From an uncultured Eggerthellaceae bacterium (GTDB lineage: Bacteria > Actinomycetota > Coriobacteriia > Coriobacteriales > Eggerthellaceae), in assembly GCA_949840905.1 (NCBI GenBank), contig CATKXW010000011.1, positions 1 to 64,000 on the forward strand: a stretch of 64,000 bases of DNA. The letters are read 5' to 3'. Positions 24,149 to 33,726 of the stretch are shown here, piece after piece. The notes below the pieces were generated by a model. The model had not been told where the DNA came from. It was given only the letters and a program-made list of their open reading frames with translations, and did no database searches. The translations under genes and the position numbers were made by a program. How positions within the stretch are numbered: the first letter of the stretch is position 1; each line of letters opens with the position of its first letter.

Positions 24149-26557
24149 ATGATCCATGCCGCGATAGAACGGTTCGTGCGAGGTCGCGGGCTCCCGCGAA
24201 CGCTGAGCTTGCTCCTCCTCTGCTCCCTGGTCGCTACGTGCGCCCTCTTCCCGGCGGGTCGCGCCTACGGGGCGACGGCCGAGCTCTCGGTGGGCCACCG
24301 GATAGCCTACGGCGGCTACCACACCAACGCCTTCTCCGTGAACGGCATGGAAGCCTACTGCGGCGATCCCAATAGCAAGACGCCTGCCCCCGGCTCCTAC
24401 GAGATGAGACCTCTTGACGACCCCCTTGTCGCCGCGGGCCTGTGGTACGGCTTCGGCGGCCCGGGCTTCCGCCCGTCCCTCTGGCCCGCCACCGATAGCC
24501 ACGGTGATGCCATGGACGATGACGACCATCGCGTGGCCACCCATGTCTCTTTAGCCTTTCTCGCCACGAACGATGCTGACTTCGCCTACGGCTCCTGCGA
24601 CGAGGAGTTCAAGCGGTGGTGCGACGAGCAGCTCTTCGCCGACAACGCCCCGTGCGGGCGCATCCGGACCGCCGGCTTCACCCTCGACGGCGCGAGCCCC
24701 TCGGCCGAGGAGCTCCCGCACGGCTTCACGGCCTATGCCATGGCCACCGGAGCCGACAGCCAGACCATGTACGCCATGGACCATCGCCCTCAAGGCATCT
24801 TCGAGATGCATAAGAGCTCCAGACGCCCAGACCTTTCCGACCACAACGCGAGCTATTCCTTCGCCGGTGCCCGCTACGGCGTCTATGCCGACGATGCTTG
24901 CACCGCACCGATAGCGACGCTGCTCACCGATGCAGAGGGAAACGCCATCTCACCACCGCTCGATCCGGGCACCTACTGGGTCAAGGAGATGGAGCCGCCA
25001 CCCGGTTTCACCCTCGACCCCACCGTCCACAAGATCGCGGTGGACGCGCAGCGCACAGGCACCCTCACCGTACAGGACGAGCCTTTATGGGCTTCGGCGG
25101 TCCTGTTGCTGCGCAAGGTGGACGATGAGACGGACGGACCCACCTCACCTGGAGCCGCCACCTTGGCAGGGGCGGAGTACACAGTGCGTTTCTTCGCTGG
25201 TCGCTTCGATGACGTTACCGCAGTCGAAGGGTCGGACGCTCTGCGGCGCACCTGGCGGATGCGCACCGACGAGCGGGGCGAACTGCACCTGAGCGATGCC
25301 GCCAAAGTAGCGGGCGATGAGCTCTATCGCGACGAGGAGGGCCGACCCGTGCTCCCCCTCGGAACGCTCGTCATCCAAGAAGCCACGCCCCCGAAAGGCT
25401 ATCTCCTCTCGGATCAGACCTTCGTCCTCGCCATCACGCCATCGACCGAAGGTCCTTGGGCGATCGTCGACGCCGCCCCTCTGCACCGAGAGCGCGCAGT
25501 GCGCGGCGACCTCTCGTTCGTGAAGGTACGCGAGACCGACCAGCAGCGCCTAGCGAACGTTCCCTTCCGCCTCGCATCTAACACCACCGGCGAGGCTCAC
25601 ATCCTGCTCACCGACGCCAACGGCGAGGTGCGCACCCAAGCTGCATGGAACCTCCATACCCAGCGCACGAACGCCAACGATGCGGCGGTGGATGGCAACG
25701 ATGTCGCGGATGAGACCCGCCTCGACGCCGCTGCCGGAGTGTGGTTCGGCGAAGGAGAGCCGCGCGACGATCGCGGGGCTCTGCCCTTCGATACCTATTC
25801 TCTCACCGAGCTGCCCGTCGAGGCCAACGCCGGGCTCCAGCTCATCCATATCCCCGCCCTCGTCATCGAGCGGGACAGCGTGGTGGTGAACGGAGGCACC
25901 CTCGATGACCGACCAGAGCCGACACCAACGCTGCGCACCACGGCCCGCGACGGCCTCGACGGGGATAAGACCGTCGCGCCCACCGCAGAGGCCGTCATCA
26001 TCGACCATGTGAGATGCTCAGAGCTCGCTATCGGTGCGGACTATCGCGTCACGGGCCATCTGATGGATCGCGCCAGCGGCAACGCCGTGGTCGATGGGTC
26101 AGGACGTCCCGTCACCTCCCAGACCGCTTTCCGCGCCGATGAAGACCACGTCACGGTAGAGCTCGCCTTCCCCTTCGACGCCTCGGCCTATGGTGATAGC
26201 GACATCGTAGTGTTCGAGACCTTGGAGGATGGCCGCTCTGGCGAGGCCGTGGTGGTGGAGTCGAACCTCGACGAGCACGAACAGACCGTGCGAGTGCTGC
26301 CCCGTATCTCCTCCCCTTCCGACCCACAGCCACCCTTTCCGCCCGAGCCATCTCAGCCTTCCCCGGTCGGCGTGGACGCGCCCGAGACCATCAGAGCGAG
26401 CCTCGCAGCTACCGGAGACCAGGAGGGCACCGTGCTCATCGTGACCGTGGCGGCCCTCGGCGCTCTCAGTGCGCTGATCGCGCTGTCCCTGGCCCACAAG
26501 CGAGGGACGACCCGCCGCCGCTCATACCGTGAGCGCCTCCGTCGCAACGACCTATGA
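24149..26557 (+). CDS. Sortase-anchored SpaA/VaFE-type surface protein
   Basis: 802 aa. A signal peptide (hydrophobic stretch ending about residue 41, RAYG) leads into a thioester-domain-like region with AYCGDPNSKTP and GFGGPGFRPSLWP. Several prealbumin/SpaA-type domains follow (YWVKEMEPPPGF, LVIQEATPPKGY). Next is a VaFE-type domain (DGDKTVAPTAEAV, then VVFETLEDG) and a proline-rich linker. The sorting signal LAATG (from residue 752) is followed by a membrane helix and an Arg-rich tail. LAxTG is a class E sortase substrate. Such proteins form pili or adhesive surface fibres. AGAGGAGGG lies before the ATG. No sortase gene is adjacent. Whether it polymerises is unknown. Confidence 0.88.
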   Translation: MIHAAIERFVRGRGLPRTLSLLLLCSLVATCALFPAGRAYGATAELSVGHRIAYGGYHTNAFSVNGMEAYCGDPNSKTPAPGSYEMRPLDDPLVAAGLWYGFGGPGFRPSLWPATDSHGDAMDDDDHRVATHVSLAFLATNDADFAYGSCDEEFKRWCDEQLFADNAPCGRIRTAGFTLDGASPSAEELPHGFTAYAMATGADSQTMYAMDHRPQGIFEMHKSSRRPDLSDHNASYSFAGARYGVYADDACTAPIATLLTDAEGNAISPPLDPGTYWVKEMEPPPGFTLDPTVHKIAVDAQRTGTLTVQDEPLWASAVLLLRKVDDETDGPTSPGAATLAGAEYTVRFFAGRFDDVTAVEGSDALRRTWRMRTDERGELHLSDAAKVAGDELYRDEEGRPVLPLGTLVIQEATPPKGYLLSDQTFVLAITPSTEGPWAIVDAAPLHRERAVRGDLSFVKVRETDQQRLANVPFRLASNTTGEAHILLTDANGEVRTQAAWNLHTQRTNANDAAVDGNDVADETRLDAAAGVWFGEGEPRDDRGALPFDTYSLTELPVEANAGLQLIHIPALVIERDSVVVNGGTLDDRPEPTPTLRTTARDGLDGDKTVAPTAEAVIIDHVRCSELAIGADYRVTGHLMDRASGNAVVDGSGRPVTSQTAFRADEDHVTVELAFPFDASAYGDSDIVVFETLEDGRSGEAVVVESNLDEHEQTVRVLPRISSPSDPQPPFPPEPSQPSPVGVDAPETIRASLAATGDQEGTVLIVTVAALGALSALIALSLAHKRGTTRRRSYRERLRRNDL

Positions 26558-27093
26558 GACCGCCTTCGCGGCAGAGCTCCCTACCCCGTACGGTATGACA
26601 GTGCGCGCTCGCTTCGAAGCGGCCGCGAATAGCGACGGAAGGATGAAAAAACTCCTGCTTTTCGCTTCACAATCCCTTCACAATCCTGTACCCTTTAACC
26701 ATCATGCTCACGGCCTGAACGGATGGCACCATCGCTCGTTTCCGCTCAGGCGAAACGCCTGATGATCCATGACGGCAGAATCGCGAAAGGAGGGGTTCGC
26801 GCAGTCGTTTCTCTAGGGTGGTCCGTCATCTCAGAGGAAGTCACCGGACATGTTCGGGCACGGCAGAGCACCGCTCCCTCCCATGTCATTACTGAGGCTT
26901 CAGTAGTTACGTAGTACCGAAGCGTCCGTAATCTCCCTACCGGTCTTCCAAGATGTTCATCGTTCTCATCCCTATCTTGCTACTGCGCGGGAATCTAGTC
27001 TTTAATTTTCGTATTGCGCATCTTTTGTCTTCCCGCACCAATGCGAGAACAGAAAAGATCCCCAATACCTTTCATCTATCCTAGGAGGGATAA
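26558..27093. other. Intergenic region with leader of the MFS gene
   Basis: These 536 bases hold no supported gene. Seen here are a short direct repeat (TTCACAATCC, around 26668-26690), a 16-base palindrome (TACTGA-GGCT-TCAGTA, 26890-26905) and an AT-richer stretch before the MFS ribosome site. The palindrome could be an operator. No confident promoter was identified. Confidence 0.45.
26890..26905. promoter_or_regulatory. 16-base palindrome upstream of the MFS gene, possible operator
   Basis: TACTGA and TCAGTA flank a four-base centre about 190 bases upstream of the MFS start. The dyad form fits a dimeric repressor site, but no regulator gene is adjacent and the site may be chance. Confidence 0.3.
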
Positions 27094-28800
27094 ATGGACG
27101 GCAAAGAATTTACCGTTTCCGAGGTCATCGACCGCGCGGGCATCTCCGCCCATACGTGGGTCGTCTTCGTGATCTTGGCCTTCGCCATGATCTTCGACGG
27201 CTATGACTTCATGATCGTCAACTCGACGAACCTGTTCGTCGCCAGTACCTTCTGGCCAGATAACCCGAACCCGGGCGCGCTCATGGGCTCCCTGACTACG
27301 TGGGGTCTTCTGGGCATGGTGCTCGGCGGTGCTGTCGGTGGCATCATGTCCGACAAGATCGGCCGTAAGAAGATGCTGATTATCGCTGTTATCTTCTATG
27401 GTCTGTTCACGTTGCCGCAGGCATTCTCCCCGACCTACGAGTTCTTCTGCGCCTTCCGCCTGATCGCTGGCTTCGGCGTGGGTTCCTGCATCCCCGTTGT
27501 GACCACGGTGTTCTCTGAGAGCATCCCGTCCAAGCAGCGCGGCGTATTCATCACCTGCGGCATGGCCTTCATGATCGTGGGCTGGGTGCTCGCTGGCCTC
27601 ATCGCCAACGCGATCTGCTCCAACCCGAACGCGGCTATCCCGGGTCTGACCGAGCAGGTGACCTACCTCACCACCAATGCGACTACCAAAGAGGTGACCG
27701 AGGCTACCATGTATGCCAACTGGCGCATCTGCTACCTGATCGGCGCTCTGCCCATCGTGTACGGAATCATCCTCATCTTCTCCATGAAGGAGACCGCTCA
27801 CTGGTATGCCAACAACGGTCAGAAGGAGAAGGCTTGCGAGCGTCTGCATGAGATGGTCGCCGCCACCCGTCACGTTGACGTGACCTTCGATCCGAACCTG
27901 CTGATCATTCCGCCGAAGCCGAGCAAGACCGGTCCGGCCACCCTGTTCTCCTCCAAGTTCATCATCGCCACCTGCGCCGTGTGGGCCACCTACTTCGTGG
28001 GCCAGTTCTGCGTGTATGGCATGAACGCTTGGATTCCCACCTGGTTCAAGGGTATCGGCTACAGCCCTTCTGACGCCGTTATGCTGCAAACCTGGAACAA
28101 CGTTGCCGCTATCGCGTCCAACATCTCCGTCGGCTTCATCTCCGACAAGGTGGGTCGTAAGCGCAACCTGGCGTTCTCCTGGCTGCTCTGCATCCTGGCC
28201 ATCATTCTGTGCTCGCTGTTCGTCACGCCAGGCAACATGGGCATCTGCATCGCTCTGATGCTGCTCTTCGGTTTCTCTCTGAACTACGCCATCACGGCCG
28301 TTCAGCCGATCATGCCCGAGAGCTATCCAACCGCCATCCGCAACACCGGTACCTCTTGGTGCCAGGCGTTCGCTCGCTTCGGCGGTTCTGGTTCTTCCAT
28401 CGTCCTTGGCGCTATCGCCGGTCTGGCTATGTTCTCCAACGCTGACGGCGGCACCAACTGGTCGCTGGTCGTGCTCGTCCTGATCGTGCCGTTCGCCCTG
28501 GGCTTCATCTGTACGCTGCTCTTCGTCAAGGAGACCGCAGGCAAGACCATGGATCAGCTGGCCGAGGAAGAGGAGCGTCTTGGCAACTCCGACAGCGATG
28601 GCAACACGCGTTTCATCATCATGCTCATCGTGGTGCTGTTCAACTTCATCGGCTGCATCGTGCTGCCGCTGGCCATCCCTGGTTTCTCCAAGACCGACTA
28701 CGCTCTGCCCATTATGGCTATCGCCATGCTGCTCCCGTTCCTGTACTTCTTCATCTTCGGTGGCGCCCAGCTCGCCAAGAACAAGGCGAAGACCGCTTAA
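27094..28800 (+). CDS. MFS transporter, aromatic acid:H+ symporter-like, with extra C-terminal helices
   Basis: 568-aa membrane carrier. The first helix has FDGYDFMIVN, typical of the AAHS branch of the major facilitator superfamily, and DKIGRKKMLI lies between helices 2 and 3. The second half repeats this with DKVGRKRN. About 12 helices reach residue 495, and two further hydrophobic segments lie at about 505-560, so 14 are predicted. A perfect AGGAGG sits before the ATG, and a strong terminator follows. Codon choice leans to T-ending and CGT/GGT codons, unlike its neighbours and like highly expressed genes. The substrate (aromatic or other carboxylate) cannot be read. Monocistronic. Confidence 0.87.
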   Translation: MDGKEFTVSEVIDRAGISAHTWVVFVILAFAMIFDGYDFMIVNSTNLFVASTFWPDNPNPGALMGSLTTWGLLGMVLGGAVGGIMSDKIGRKKMLIIAVIFYGLFTLPQAFSPTYEFFCAFRLIAGFGVGSCIPVVTTVFSESIPSKQRGVFITCGMAFMIVGWVLAGLIANAICSNPNAAIPGLTEQVTYLTTNATTKEVTEATMYANWRICYLIGALPIVYGIILIFSMKETAHWYANNGQKEKACERLHEMVAATRHVDVTFDPNLLIIPPKPSKTGPATLFSSKFIIATCAVWATYFVGQFCVYGMNAWIPTWFKGIGYSPSDAVMLQTWNNVAAIASNISVGFISDKVGRKRNLAFSWLLCILAIILCSLFVTPGNMGICIALMLLFGFSLNYAITAVQPIMPESYPTAIRNTGTSWCQAFARFGGSGSSIVLGAIAGLAMFSNADGGTNWSLVVLVLIVPFALGFICTLLFVKETAGKTMDQLAEEEERLGNSDSDGNTRFIIMLIVVLFNFIGCIVLPLAIPGFSKTDYALPIMAIAMLLPFLYFFIFGGAQLAKNKAKTA

Positions 28801-28825
28801 GGTCTTCTCCTCTGAAGAAGAATAC

Positions 28826-28843
28826 GAGACGAAGCTTCGTCTC
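28826..28843. repeat. Perfect 18-base palindrome
   Basis: GAGACGAAGCTTCGTCTC is self-complementary over all 18 bases and lies 26 bases past the MFS stop, just before the terminator hairpin. It may add to termination, stabilise the mRNA 3' end or be a protein site. Confidence 0.6.
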
Positions 28844-28850
28844 CTACGTA

Positions 28851-28884
28851 GAAAACCCCCTTCGCAAGAAGGGGGTTTTCTTTT
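28851..28884 (+). terminator. Strong rho-independent terminator of the MFS gene
   Basis: A 13-bp stem (GAAAACCCCCTTC with GAAGGGGGTTTTC) around a four-base GCAA loop is followed by TTTTA. This is a textbook intrinsic terminator 50 bases past the stop. Confidence 0.93.
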
Positions 28885-29139
28885 ATGGCTCTTTTATGGC
28901 GCTCCTCTTTCTCCTGCCCTTGAGAGACCTATGGATCGCCTGCAGAATAGGCATCCCCAGGCGGCCCATATCACAGCATCTCGACCTCGCATGATGCCAC
29001 GTGATCCACATCAACGGACCATGGTCTCGCACAACGCCACAGGAAGCCTCACTGCGCCGCCATCACTCAACGTCATTCCCCTTCTACAACGCACGATCGC
29101 TGTGTGCGAACGAGAAGCCCTCCTCCCTCACCAACGACA

Positions 29140-29170
29140 ACGGCGCCCGCATCGAGCTTGCGGGCGCCGT
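29140..29170 (-). terminator. Hairpin downstream of glyS
   Basis: ACGGCGCCCGC and GCGGGCGCCGT (11 bp) pair around a nine-base loop, 30 bases past the glyS stop, followed by TTGTCGTTGG on the minus strand. The tail is only moderately U-rich. Confidence 0.6.
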
Positions 29171-29199
29171 CTGTGAGGCCGATCTATGGAGCGAAGACT

Positions 29200-31293
29200 T
29201 TACTTCTTCGCCATGAGACCGAAGTCGGCCACGTTGGCGAACACGCCAACGAAGCTGTTGAGGAGCTTCATGCGATTGGCACGGAGCGCTTCATCCTCAT
29301 CCATCACCATGACGTCCTCGAAGAACGCGTCGATGGGTCCGCGAAGAGCTGCGAGCTCGGTCACAGCCGTGCGATAGTCGTCCTGGGCGAGGGCATCTTC
29401 AACGGCCTTCTGAGAGGCTATGATGGCTCGAGAGAGCTCCTTTTCCACCTCTCCCATGAGACCCTCGTCGTGAGCGGTGCCAGCAGTCGCATCGCGCAGA
29501 TTGTTCGCGCGGGCGAAAGCGGTGGCCAGATCATCGAACACATCAGCAGCCTCGGCACGGGCCTTTTCGAGAGCGCGCGCACGGCGCACGATCTCGGCCG
29601 GCTCTTCCACGCCAGCAGCCAACACGGCATCCACCGTATCAGCCGCGATGCCCTCATCGCGCAGCATCACCTTCGTGCGAGTGACGAAGAAGTCGATCAC
29701 CGCGGTGCGGACCGCAGCGCGATCGAAAGAGAGACCCTGCTGCTCATAGATGCCCAGCGCTTCGTCGATGGCCTTCACCAGAGATACGGGCAAGCCCGCC
29801 TCCAGCATAGCCACGATGCCGATGGCGCTGCGACGCAGAGCGAAGGGGTCGGAAGAGCCCGTAGGAGCTTGATCCACCGCGAACAGGCCGCAGATGGTGT
29901 CCAGCTTGTCAGCCACGGCCACGATGCAGCCCACCTCGTCAGCGGGAGGCTCATCGCCGGAGAAGCGCGGACGGTAATGATCGGCGATAGCGCGGGCCAC
30001 CCGCTCGCTCTCCCCTGCTGCTTCGGCATAGTAAGAGCCCATGATGCCCTGCACGCTGGTGAACTCGACCACCGCGCCGCTCACCAGGTCAGCTTTGGCC
30101 AACAGGGCCGCTCGCTCGGCATCGGCAGCAGCCTCAGCGTCCAGACCAGCATCCTTGGCCAGCTCGGAAGCGAGCTTCACCATGCGATCGGTCTTCGCGC
30201 GCATGGTGCCCAACGACTCTTGGAACACCACTTCGTCCAGATCGTCGACGTAAGTCTCGAGAGGCTTCTTCAAATCCTCGTCATAGAAGAACTTTGCGTC
30301 GTAGAGACGGGCCGCCACCACGCGCTGGTTGCCATCGACGATGTTCGACTCGAAGGCCGGATCGCCATTGGAAGTGATGAGGAACCGGTTTGCGAGGCTC
30401 CCATCGGCGTTGAACAGCGGGAAGTAACGCTGGTGCACCAACATGGCGTCCACTGTTATCTCCTTGGGCACCGCGAGGAACGACTCGTCGAAGGTGCCCA
30501 CCATCACGGTCGGGAACTCAGTGAGGTTGATGACCTCGGCCAAGGTCTTCGCCGGCAGCTCCGCCACCAGCCCCGTAGCAGCCTCTGCCGCCTTCACCTG
30601 CTCGCGTATGGAGGCTTCGCGTTCGGCTTCGTTGGGCACCACATGAGCCCCTCGCAGCGTCGCGATCAGATCGTCGGCACAAGGCACCGTGTAGGGTCCC
30701 GGAGCCAAGAAGCGATGACCATAAGTGACATCGCCCGCATCCAGCCCAGCGAAGCTCACGGGCACCACCTCATCGCCCAACACCGCATAGAGCCACCGCA
30801 CCGGACGGCTGAACTGCTCGGCGCGATCCCCCCAACGCTGGGCCTTCGGCCAAGAGATACCCTCGATGATGGAGCTCAGCACCCCAGGCAACAAGCTCGC
30901 CACGCGCGCGGAGGGCTCGTGCTTCACCGCGAACACGTACTCGGTGCCATCGACATCGCGCCGCTCCAGATCGGACGCATCGAGACCCTTGCCCCGCGCG
31001 AAGCCGATGGCCGCTTTGGTGGGATCGCCATTCTCGTCGAAGGCGATCTTGGCCGAAGGGCCGCGGAACTCCTCGGTGCTCTCCTCGGTCTGCTCGGGCA
31101 CCCCCTCCACCAGCATGACGAGACGACGCGGGGTGGTGTGCACCTCCACAGCCGTGAACGGGATGCGCGCTCCCTCGAACGCGCCTTTCACCAGATCTTC
31201 TAACGCGACGGTGGCAGCATGCAGGTCGAACGCCGGCAGCTCCTCGGTACCGATCTCGAACGCCAGGGTCGTGACTCCGTTCGCTGAGGTCAT
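29200..31293 (-). CDS. glyS: Glycyl-tRNA synthetase beta subunit
   Basis: 697-aa subunit of the heterotetrameric bacterial-type glycyl-tRNA synthetase; it binds tRNA and carries the HD-like and anticodon-binding regions. It opens [12 protein letters not shown] and has TPRRLVMLV, the SWPKAQRW segment and [13 protein letters not shown], as in other GlyS proteins. The ATG at 31293 overlaps the glyQ stop by four bases (ATGA), with AGGGGAGG upstream. It is translationally coupled to glyQ. Confidence 0.97.
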   Translation of the reverse strand: MTSANGVTTLAFEIGTEELPAFDLHAATVALEDLVKGAFEGARIPFTAVEVHTTPRRLVMLVEGVPEQTEESTEEFRGPSAKIAFDENGDPTKAAIGFARGKGLDASDLERRDVDGTEYVFAVKHEPSARVASLLPGVLSSIIEGISWPKAQRWGDRAEQFSRPVRWLYAVLGDEVVPVSFAGLDAGDVTYGHRFLAPGPYTVPCADDLIATLRGAHVVPNEAEREASIREQVKAAEAATGLVAELPAKTLAEVINLTEFPTVMVGTFDESFLAVPKEITVDAMLVHQRYFPLFNADGSLANRFLITSNGDPAFESNIVDGNQRVVAARLYDAKFFYDEDLKKPLETYVDDLDEVVFQESLGTMRAKTDRMVKLASELAKDAGLDAEAAADAERAALLAKADLVSGAVVEFTSVQGIMGSYYAEAAGESERVARAIADHYRPRFSGDEPPADEVGCIVAVADKLDTICGLFAVDQAPTGSSDPFALRRSAIGIVAMLEAGLPVSLVKAIDEALGIYEQQGLSFDRAAVRTAVIDFFVTRTKVMLRDEGIAADTVDAVLAAGVEEPAEIVRRARALEKARAEAADVFDDLATAFARANNLRDATAGTAHDEGLMGEVEKELSRAIIASQKAVEDALAQDDYRTAVTELAALRGPIDAFFEDVMVMDEDEALRANRMKLLNSFVGVFANVADFGLMAKK

Positions 31294-32225
31294 CGAGCAT
31301 CCTCCCCTTCCACCAGCATCTCGACATCCGCTTCCTGCGCAAGCTGTGCTGCGGGCGCCTCGCCCACCACATGCTCGAGGTAGCTCGCACAGCACGCCTT
31401 GGCGATGGTGCGCACGCGCAGGATGTAGCCCATGCGCTCGGTAGCGCTTATCACGCCACGTGCATCGAGCAGGTTGAACGCATGAGAGCACTTCAGCACG
31501 TAATCGTAGGCTGGCAGAGGCAGACCCGCTTCCAGCGTGCGCAAGCATTCCTTCTCGTAGCGATCGAACTCGCCGAACAGGAAGTCGGTATCGGCCACCT
31601 CGAAGTTATAGGCCGAGAACTCCCGCTCGTTCTCTAAGAACACATCGCCATAGGTGAACACGGTGCCATCGGCTCCGCGGCTCCACACGATGTCATAGAC
31701 GGAATCGACGCCCTGGATGTACATGGTCAAACGCTCCAGACCGTAGGTGATCTCGGCGGGCACCGGCTTGCACTCGAAGCCGCCCACCTGCTGGAAGTAG
31801 GTGAATTGAGTCACCTCCATGCCGTCGATCCACACCTCCCAACCGAGGCCCCACGCGCCGAGAGTGGGCGACTCCCAGTCGTCTTCTACGAAGCGAACGT
31901 CGTGCTCTTCCACCGCGATTCCGATGGCTCGCAAGCTGTCAAGATAGAGCTGCTGCACGTCATCGGGCGAGGGCTTCAACAGCACCTGAAACTGATAGTA
32001 GTGCTGCAAACGGTTCGGATTCTCGCCATAGCGGCCGTCGGTGGGGCGCCGCGAGGGCTGCACGTAAGCGGTGCGCCACACATCCGGCCCCAGCGAGCGC
32101 AGCGTGGTAGCCGTATGGAACGTGCCGGCCCCCACCTCGTTATCGTAGGGTTGCAGCACCACGCAACCGTGCTCGGCCCAATAGCGCTGCAAGTTCATGA
32201 TGATGTCTTGGAAGGTCGGCACCAT
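31290..32225 (-). CDS. glyQ: Glycyl-tRNA synthetase alpha subunit
   Basis: 311-aa class II catalytic subunit that activates glycine. Family blocks include [29 protein letters not shown], the motif 2-like [19 protein letters not shown], and [19 protein letters not shown]. The ATG 32225 has GAGAGGAG upstream. It is immediately followed by glyS and lies 33 bases after lepB, at the end of the rpsP-trmD-lepB run. Confidence 0.97.
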   Translation of the reverse strand: MVPTFQDIIMNLQRYWAEHGCVVLQPYDNEVGAGTFHTATTLRSLGPDVWRTAYVQPSRRPTDGRYGENPNRLQHYYQFQVLLKPSPDDVQQLYLDSLRAIGIAVEEHDVRFVEDDWESPTLGAWGLGWEVWIDGMEVTQFTYFQQVGGFECKPVPAEITYGLERLTMYIQGVDSVYDIVWSRGADGTVFTYGDVFLENEREFSAYNFEVADTDFLFGEFDRYEKECLRTLEAGLPLPAYDYVLKCSHAFNLLDARGVISATERMGYILRVRTIAKACCASYLEHVVGEAPAAQLAQEADVEMLVEGEDAR

Positions 32226-32258
32226 CGCACACTCTCCTCTCAAAGGTCTCTGGTCGTA

Positions 32259-32879
32259 TCAGTTCGAACCGAGGAAGCCGATGCGGCTCAGCGGCCAGTA
32301 TACGAAGAAGGCCTTGCCGGTGACGGTGTTCTCGGGAATAGCGCCGAAGTAGCGGGAGTCCTGGGAGTTCTCGCGATTATCGCCCATGACCCACAGCTCC
32401 CCTTCGGGAACCGTGTAGGGATAGCGTAGCTCGACGTTGCGCGCCGGAGTGAGCGGATAGGTGGGGCCGACCGCATAGGGCTCGTCGATGGCCACGCCGT
32501 CGACCAGCACGCGCCCGTTCACGAGCGAGACCGTCTCGCCGCCCGTGGCTATGACGCGCTTGAGCAGCACCCGGCTCGGAATCTCAGGATCGGCGAATGT
32601 GATGATGTCGCCTCGCTGCGGGGTGTCGAAGTAGTAGCTCACGCGCTCGGAGAATAGGCTGTCGCCGGTCATCACGGTCTCTTCCATGGAGCCGGAAGGG
32701 ATCTGGTATGGCTGCATGATGAAGGTGCGGATGCCCCAGAACAAGAGCAAGCAGACGAGAAGGGTGAGCAGGGCCGTGACCCAGCTGCGCCAGCGGGCTG
32801 GCCGTTCTACCACGTGTTCGCCGTATTCCATCGTATCGCGATCTTCCTTCCCCTCCATGCTCAAGAGCATCTCGCGCAT
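32259..32879 (-). CDS. lepB: Signal peptidase I
   Basis: 206-aa membrane protease that removes signal peptides of exported proteins such as the surface proteins here. One N-terminal membrane helix (about 33-50) is followed by the serine motif PSGSMEETV (Ser64), the lysine motif LLKRVIA (Lys107) and the MGDNRENSQDSRYFG box, as in S26 peptidases. The start is uncertain: ATG codons at 32879, 32858 and 32831 are all open and none has a perfect ribosome site. It follows trmD by 19 bases. Confidence 0.94.
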   Translation of the reverse strand: MREMLLSMEGKEDRDTMEYGEHVVERPARWRSWVTALLTLLVCLLLFWGIRTFIMQPYQIPSGSMEETVMTGDSLFSERVSYYFDTPQRGDIITFADPEIPSRVLLKRVIATGGETVSLVNGRVLVDGVAIDEPYAVGPTYPLTPARNVELRYPYTVPEGELWVMGDNRENSQDSRYFGAIPENTVTGKAFFVYWPLSRIGFLGSN

Positions 32880-32898
32880 TAACCAAACAATGATACCC

Positions 32899-33696
32899 CT
32901 AGCCCCGCACTGCGTCCTGCTCCTCGCGCAGAGTCAACAGATATTCCCTGTCAGCGGGAGAGAGATCGCCGCGCGCTTCGGCAGCCTCCAACAGGTCGGG
33001 GCGCCAGCGCGCCGTGCGCTCTAAGCTCTGCTGCCGCCGCCAGCGCGCCACCGCTCCATGGTCGCCCGAGGCGAGCACCGCCGGCACGTCGTGACCGTAG
33101 AAGGAAGCAGGGCGCGTGTACTGGGGGTATTCTAGCAAGCCGTTGGCGAACGACTCATCAGCCGCTCCCCCTTCCGCGCCCAGCACGCCGTCTATCTTGC
33201 GCACTACCGCGTCGATGATGACCATCGAGGCCAGCTCGCCGGAAGTGAGCACGTAATCGCCCAAGGAGATGACATGGTCTGCCACCTCATAGACCCGCTC
33301 ATCGATGCCCTCGTAGTGACCGCACACGAACAGCAAACGCTCTTTGGCGGCGAGCTCGTTGGCATAACCATCATCGAAACGGCGACCCTGGGGGGCGAGC
33401 AGGATGATCTCGGGCGCAGAAGCGTCGCGAACGGAAGCCTCATCGCCGCGGAACGCCGCCACGCTGTCCGGGGCAAGGGTTTCGAGCGCTTCGAAGATAG
33501 GCTCGCACTTCATGACCAGCCCCGCTCCCCCACCGTAAGGATCGTCGTCGGTGGTGCGATGGCGATCATGGGTCCAATCACGCAGATCATATGCCTTGAA
33601 GTCGAGGATGCCCTTCTCCTGAGCCCGCTTCATCATAGAAGCGCCCATGACCGAGTCGTACATATGGGGAAAGGTCGAGAGCGTTTCGATGACCAT
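32899..33696 (-). CDS. trmD: tRNA (guanine-37-N1)-methyltransferase
   Basis: 265-aa SPOUT methyltransferase that methylates G37 next to the anticodon to prevent frameshifting. The deep-knot signature is present: DPYGGGAGLVMK, then FVCGHYEGIDERV and ISLGDYVLTSGELA. It closes with YTRPASFYG and a C-terminal tRNA-binding domain. GGAAGG precedes the ATG. It sits in the classic rpsP-khpA-rimM-trmD order. Confidence 0.97.
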   Translation of the reverse strand: MVIETLSTFPHMYDSVMGASMMKRAQEKGILDFKAYDLRDWTHDRHRTTDDDPYGGGAGLVMKCEPIFEALETLAPDSVAAFRGDEASVRDASAPEIILLAPQGRRFDDGYANELAAKERLLFVCGHYEGIDERVYEVADHVISLGDYVLTSGELASMVIIDAVVRKIDGVLGAEGGAADESFANGLLEYPQYTRPASFYGHDVPAVLASGDHGAVARWRRQQSLERTARWRPDLLEAAEARGDLSPADREYLLTLREEQDAVRG

Positions 33697-33726
33697 GACA
33701 GATAGACCTTCCTACCAAAGGGTCGT

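Larger units (their letters stand above)
28801..29199. other. Intergenic region between the MFS gene and glyS
   Basis: These 399 bases hold an 18-base perfect palindrome (28826-28843), the terminator of the MFS gene and the probable terminator of glyS. No gene is supported between them. Confidence 0.6.
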
